Source: Pipra filicauda (lineage: Eukaryota > Chordata > Aves > Passeriformes > Pipridae). Taken from it: DNA of 64,000 bases. The position numbers and the translations under genes are program-made. The DNA is taken from positions 320,309 through 384,308 of the forward strand of contig NW_024104448.1 in the NCBI RefSeq assembly GCF_003945595.2, written 5' to 3'. Position 1 is the first letter of the stretch; the number at the start of each line of letters is the position of its first letter. This document shows positions 53,301 through 59,300 of this stretch, one piece after another. A model generated the notes under the pieces. The model saw nothing but the letters and a program-made list of their open reading frames with translations, was not told where the DNA came from and did no database searches.

Positions 53301-56300
53301 CAGAAATAACTCCTAACATCTAAGAAAAGTATCGGCATTAAACCCTGGTGGAAGCAGAATAGTCTGTTGTAGTCATGCCATTGAAAACGAGTGATTAAAC
53401 TGATGTGTTTGCACATACAAACTTCTTTCCTCGTAAGACTAATTCCTTCCAGGGCAACTGAATTAAGCTTGCACTTGCATCAAATTTTTGACTATGAAAG
53501 TTGAATTTATGTTAGTAGAGTTTTCTATATAGTTATGCTGCTTAAAATAGAGCAGCTCTGAGACATTAAGGCTTCTTGAAGTAATATTGTATATTTAGAA
53601 CAAGGAGAACTAAGGTGAGGCATTGGTTTGAGTAATTTTTGTGACCGTTAGGACGTGACTTGAACTTAAGTAACACTTGATATTTGGGGATTTCTTTTTC
53701 TTTTTTCAGTTTATCGTCGCATTGTTGAGTCTGATGTAGGGGATTCTTTCTATATCAGAACTCATTTTGAATATGAGAAGGAATCTCCTTATGGACTAAG
53801 TTTCAATAAAGGTGAAGTGTTCCGGGTGGTGGACACTCTTTACAACGGTAAACTGGGTTCGTGGCTGGCAATTCGAATTGGCAAGAACCATAAGGAAGTG
53901 GAAAGAGGTATCATACCTAACAAAAACAGGTACGATCTTAAAATACTGTAATTGCTGATTTAAAGCTACAGTTTCAAGTTCTGCATCTCTATAATGAATG
54001 ATTGGACTTGTCTGCAGGGTGTGAGTTTATAGAACTGGTTCAGTCAGAAAAAGTGTCAAAAGTTAAAACAAGTGGAAGTAAGATATCTGATCTCTGGATT
54101 TGCTTTTGACTCTGCACAATCTACAAATAAACTTTCTCTTTAATACAAGAGGCAAGGATATAGTAAGTTTTAGAAATGTGATATCAAACTCAGTAATTGT
54201 CTTGTGCTTCCTAATACAGAAACAACAATAGCTTGGTTCAGCTGGTAGTGGTGGGTTTGTTTTTTTTTTTTTTTTGAAGATGTAAGCTTGCTAGTCAAGC
54301 ATTACTTCAGAACCTGACTTCCTTGATAACTGGGGTTTGTTGTCATCTTAGAGCGGAACAACTAGCCAGCGTACAGTACACGCTTCCAAAGACAGCAGGA
54401 GGAGATCGAGCAGATTTTTGGAGATTCCGAGGTTTGCGAAGCTCAAAAAGAAACCTCCGGAAAAGCAGAGAAGATCTGTCTGCCCAGCCTGTTCAAACGA
54501 AGTTTCCTGCCTATGAAAGAGTTGTTCTTCGGGAAGGTATGGCTTTACTCTTACTGCTGCACAGTACAGGTCTGTGTGGTTTCATTTAAAATAGCCAGTG
54601 TGATTAAGAGTATCTGGCATTTGTTTTAAGCAACCAATATATCTTGACTTTTCTATTGCCTTCAATTCTAGCTGGGTTTCTCAGACCTGTAACCATTTTT
54701 GGTCCAATTGCTGATGTTGCACGGGAGAAACTTGCTAGAGAAGAACCAGATATCTTTCAAATTGCAAGTAAGTGTGAGATCAAGTTTTTCTGCAGTTAGG
54801 AAACAGTCAGCTTTCTTTGGCTAAGTTGTTTCTACGTTATTACTTTAGTTAACATGTTTAACAAGATATTGACAATATAAAGCAACAGACTAAATGTAAT
54901 CCACTGTATGGTTGCTGATAATGGTCTGAAGATAAAAGTAGTATTAGTTCTATTTAGAACCTTCTCAAATTTCATTTTATTTCTGTACCTTATCGTATTT
55001 CTAAGTGCTTTTGTAAAGATGTGATTGTTTGTTTGATTTTTTTTAAATGGCCAAGATGTGATTTTTTTTTATGGGTAGATTTTCATGTATTACTTGGAAT
55101 CAGATTTGAGCTCTGAAATGGTTTGTTTTATCTTAATAAGGGAATGTAGAATATGTTGTAAGCCTACAATAGATTTTAACTGTGTCCTCTTTACCAGAAA
55201 GTGAACCAAGAGATGCTGGTACTGATCAACGTAGTTCTGGCATTATCCGTCTTCACACTATAAAACAGATAATCGATAGAGTAAGTCTTTTATTGTCACT
55301 CCACCTTTAACACCAGAAGAGTAAAACCAGTATAATGAAGTAAAGTGTTAGCTATTTTAAATGTAGAATAATAACTGAGTGTGTTTGCTTTAACATTAAC
55401 TTTCTCATCTTTCTATTGGCTAATTAAAAAACCCCATCACCTTCTCCGTATTAATAACTGCAGCCTAGATATACTTCTAGGCTTTGTTCCAGAGAGTGTT
55501 CTTAAGGCTGTTTCAAGCTGTCTCCTATTTCACTTAAAGCCATGGTGCGACATAACAGCTAGAAATTGTTACTTTATTTATGGAGTTGTTAGTCTTCCCC
55601 CACCCCAATGTACAGATTGATTACTTGACATCGTTTTTTTTGTGCAAGGACTAAGGGAAAGGGTTCTTTTATTTCCCTTCCTTAAGATGCTTAAAACCTT
55701 TAAGATTAGTTTATGATAAAGAGGCTCACCTTTTAATTTCCTTACTTAAAAACAAGCTGGAAGCCTTTCAGGTACTTCAGTAGGAGGGGAGAAAAAGGCT
55801 ATTGTAGCAGCAAAGTGGGTATACTTCATACTGTGTGCTTGATTGCATTGAATGAAAGCTGGCCAAGTTTTGCATTCAGAATGAATTTTTATTTTTTTTA
55901 AAAGGAAGATGGAGGTGTGTGATGAGACTAGGTCTTATGTTTCAATCTTTGCTTTTTTTTTATTCAAAGAATACTAATAGGGCACTACTTACTTTTAGTT
56001 CAGTGCCCGGTTGCTTTGAGGAGATGTTTTAAAATGGGGAATTAAATATTAAATTGTTAGTTATGCAGTCAGTCCTAGAGTTCAAAAAGTATATGCTGAT
56101 GTAGGCTGGTGTTGGAATTGGTTTGGCTTCTTTTATTCTGATATTCAAATAGGAGAAGGATTTAAATCAATACTTTGAACCAATGAATTCTGTAAAGGTA
56201 ATAAAAAGTAAATTTGTGGAGTATGTTTTAAAAAAATTGCCTGTAGTATATAAATGATTCACTTCCTTGCCTCTGTCCCTTTTATCACAACAGGACAAAC

Positions 56301-59300
56301 ACGCTTTATTAGATGTCACTCCTAATGCAGTGGACCGGCTGAATTATGCCCAGTGGTATCCCATTGTAGTGTTCCTAAATCCTGACTCTAAGCAGGGAGT
56401 AAAGACTATGAGAATGAGGTTGTGCCCAGAATCACGAAAAAGTGCCCGAAAGCTGTATGAGAGAGCTCACAAACTCCGCAAAAATAATCACCATCTCTTC
56501 ACAAGTAAGTAATTAGACATACTGGATTAGCATTTCTGAAAGGGAAAAGGAGGCAAGATGAGAGAGGCTTCTTCCTCCAGAATTTTCTGCAAATGGACTA
56601 ATTCAAGCAGTGATTGACTTGTTCAGACTTCCCCATTCAATAACCGGTAGTTAATTGGTGTGTGCATCATTTGCACGTGACTGCATGAATGTAAAGCAAT
56701 CTGAAAACTGAAAATAATACTTGTAACAGATCTGGTGGCTTTGCAGGATGATCAACCAAAATCAAAATTTGAATGAAAAGGAAAACGATGGAACTTTCTT
56801 TTTAACTTGGCTAAACTGAAGCCTCTTTTTATTCTGAGCTACTGTTAACTCAGTATTTCCTGTGGGATAAAACACCCCAAACCACATCAGGCCTTAAGGT
56901 TGCTTTGGATAGTAATATTTACATTACTCTTTAAATCTCGTAGTTTTAACCTACCAGTTTATGTTGCTTTTATTATTCATGGTGCAGATCCTTCTCATAA
57001 TTCTGCAGAAATCATAAGTCAAACTAATCTACTGTACTTCTAGCTACCATTAACTTGAATTCAATGAATGAAGGATGGTATGGAGCTCTCAAGGAAGCAA
57101 TTCAGCAGCAACAGAACCAACTGGTGTGGGTTTCAGAAGGAAAGGTAAGAAATTATGTGTTTAGAGAGAAATGGCAAAACTTTATTTATGAGAGGTTTTT
57201 TGCTTTTTTCATTGTAACTGATATTACACATAGGGGCTGATGGTTGTGGAATGCAGCGTATTTTTCTTCTTTCCTCCTCATTTTAACTATCATTTGAAAA
57301 TCTGAAGCAGTAATGCCTCATGGCTGTGCGAGCTGCTCAAAGCTGATTTGTCACTACATTAGTGCAGTTATTCTATTAAGGAGAGCTGTGCAGTTGTCCT
57401 TATGCATGTAGCAGCGTAGGAAGGGAGCATTTGCTCATTGCTGCTGTTAACTGGAGGATATATAATGCTTTGAACGCTTTGTGGGGATTGGGTGTTTTTT
57501 TTATCAAAGAACTTCTGGGTATTTTGCTGCCTGTGTGCATGGGGTTAGGATTGCCTGATGATGAATGATTTTTTTCACTAACAGAAAAGCAAATGGCATA
57601 TTCATGTTCTTTGACCTTTCTGAGAACTGTGTTCTCTCAGTTGTGAGAACACATGCAAAATCATAAGTTGGTATTCTTTGTTTCCCACTAAAACTTCACT
57701 TACCTTCTCAAGCTGCATGTTAACCTACGCACATTAGATCCATTCCTCTTGAACTGTTATCGAGTGAAATGCCAACTGTTTGCTTACTTGTAGCAAATGA
57801 TGAATTGGCTATTGCTATGTGTTTCTTAATTAGATGTTAGCTCCTTTTACCTCCTTATATCTACCTTCAAAGTAACGATTCTGATATCATAATATCCCTC
57901 TAAAGTGCAGCTCTGTATCTTTCCAAACACTTTGATATTTATAGACAGCATGCACTGTCCCCTCTCTTACACTCACAGTCATCTGGCCCCTTAGTAAAAT
58001 GATTGTAAGAGCTAGGCTGCAGTAAAGGCTTTTAGGTCTAAGTTTGACATCATCGGTGATTGAAACCTCCCCTGATTTCTCCTCCCCTGTGATATTCAGA
58101 ACTGCTGAATCTTCATACTTTTGCTGTGCTGCTGGATTTGGAATATAACTTAACTTTTTCACTACCAGACTTTGTCTTGTTCTGAACTACAGTGTAGATG
58201 CATTCCATTTGTCCAGTTTTTAATTATTCGCAAAAAAAATTCCAATATTTACATTGGAAGAAAAAGGGGATTCTTTAAGAGGTATTTCAATAAATGTGTA
58301 CTCTAATTTTGACACAGGCAGATGGTGCTACAAGTGATGACCTTGATTTACACGATGACCGCCTTTCCTACCTCTCCGCTCCTGGCAGTGAGTATTCCAT
58401 GTACAGCACAGACAGCAGACACACGTCTGATTATGAAGACACAGACACAGAAGGGGGTGCTTATACTGATCAAGAACTGGATGAAACTCTGAATGATGAG
58501 GTTGGGACTCCTCCTGAATCTGCTATTACACGCTCTTCTGAACCGGTCAGAGAAGATTCTTCTGGAATGCATCATGAAACTCAGACTTACCCTACTTACA
58601 CATCTCAAGCTCAGCCACAGCCAAATCTCAGAATAGATTCTTCAGGGTTTAAAACCACTACTTCTCAGCCGGTAAGAAAGCATTTTATATACTGACCATT
58701 TTATGCTTACTTCAGGTTGCAAGTTCTCTTGATCAAGAAATCTCCATTTATATTCTGCTTATCAGTGTCATGAGTGCATACAAGCATCTGCCAACAGCAA
58801 CAGTAATATGTTACAATGAATTGGAGAATAAGCTTGCCCTTCCTGTTTTAGCGACTTATTTTGACAGGAGGGGGATTGAATGTTTTGCTTTTTTAATCCT
58901 CAACCTAATGAATTGCTGGAAGTGCTTGTGCATGATACTTTCAGTACATTTCATTCTACATTTAGCTGCATCAGTCAAAGCATCACTTAGATTATTTTAA
59001 TATAAATCAAAAAGTCATGCATTGATTCAATAGCAGTATATTTAAAATATTTTAAACACTTCACAGAAAGCAGAAGCCTCACCTGCAGTCCCTTACCTTT
59101 CCCCGTCGCCTGAATCAAACCCTGCAACCTCATCAACCTCTGCAGTAAATGCTAATGTAAACCTAACTAATGTCAGACTGGAGGAGCCTACTGCTGCTCC
59201 TTACAACTCTTACCAACCACAAGCGGGCCCCTTAAGAACACCGAGTACTGAGGGAGCTCATATAGTGCTAAGAGATCAAGAGCCATCATCCTTATCGCCG

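Noticed and set aside
57622..57650. Short GAGAAC/GTTCTC inverted repeats as a steroid-receptor-like element
   Set aside because: Six-bp arms in several registers are too short to separate from chance, and the spacing is not that of a standard element.
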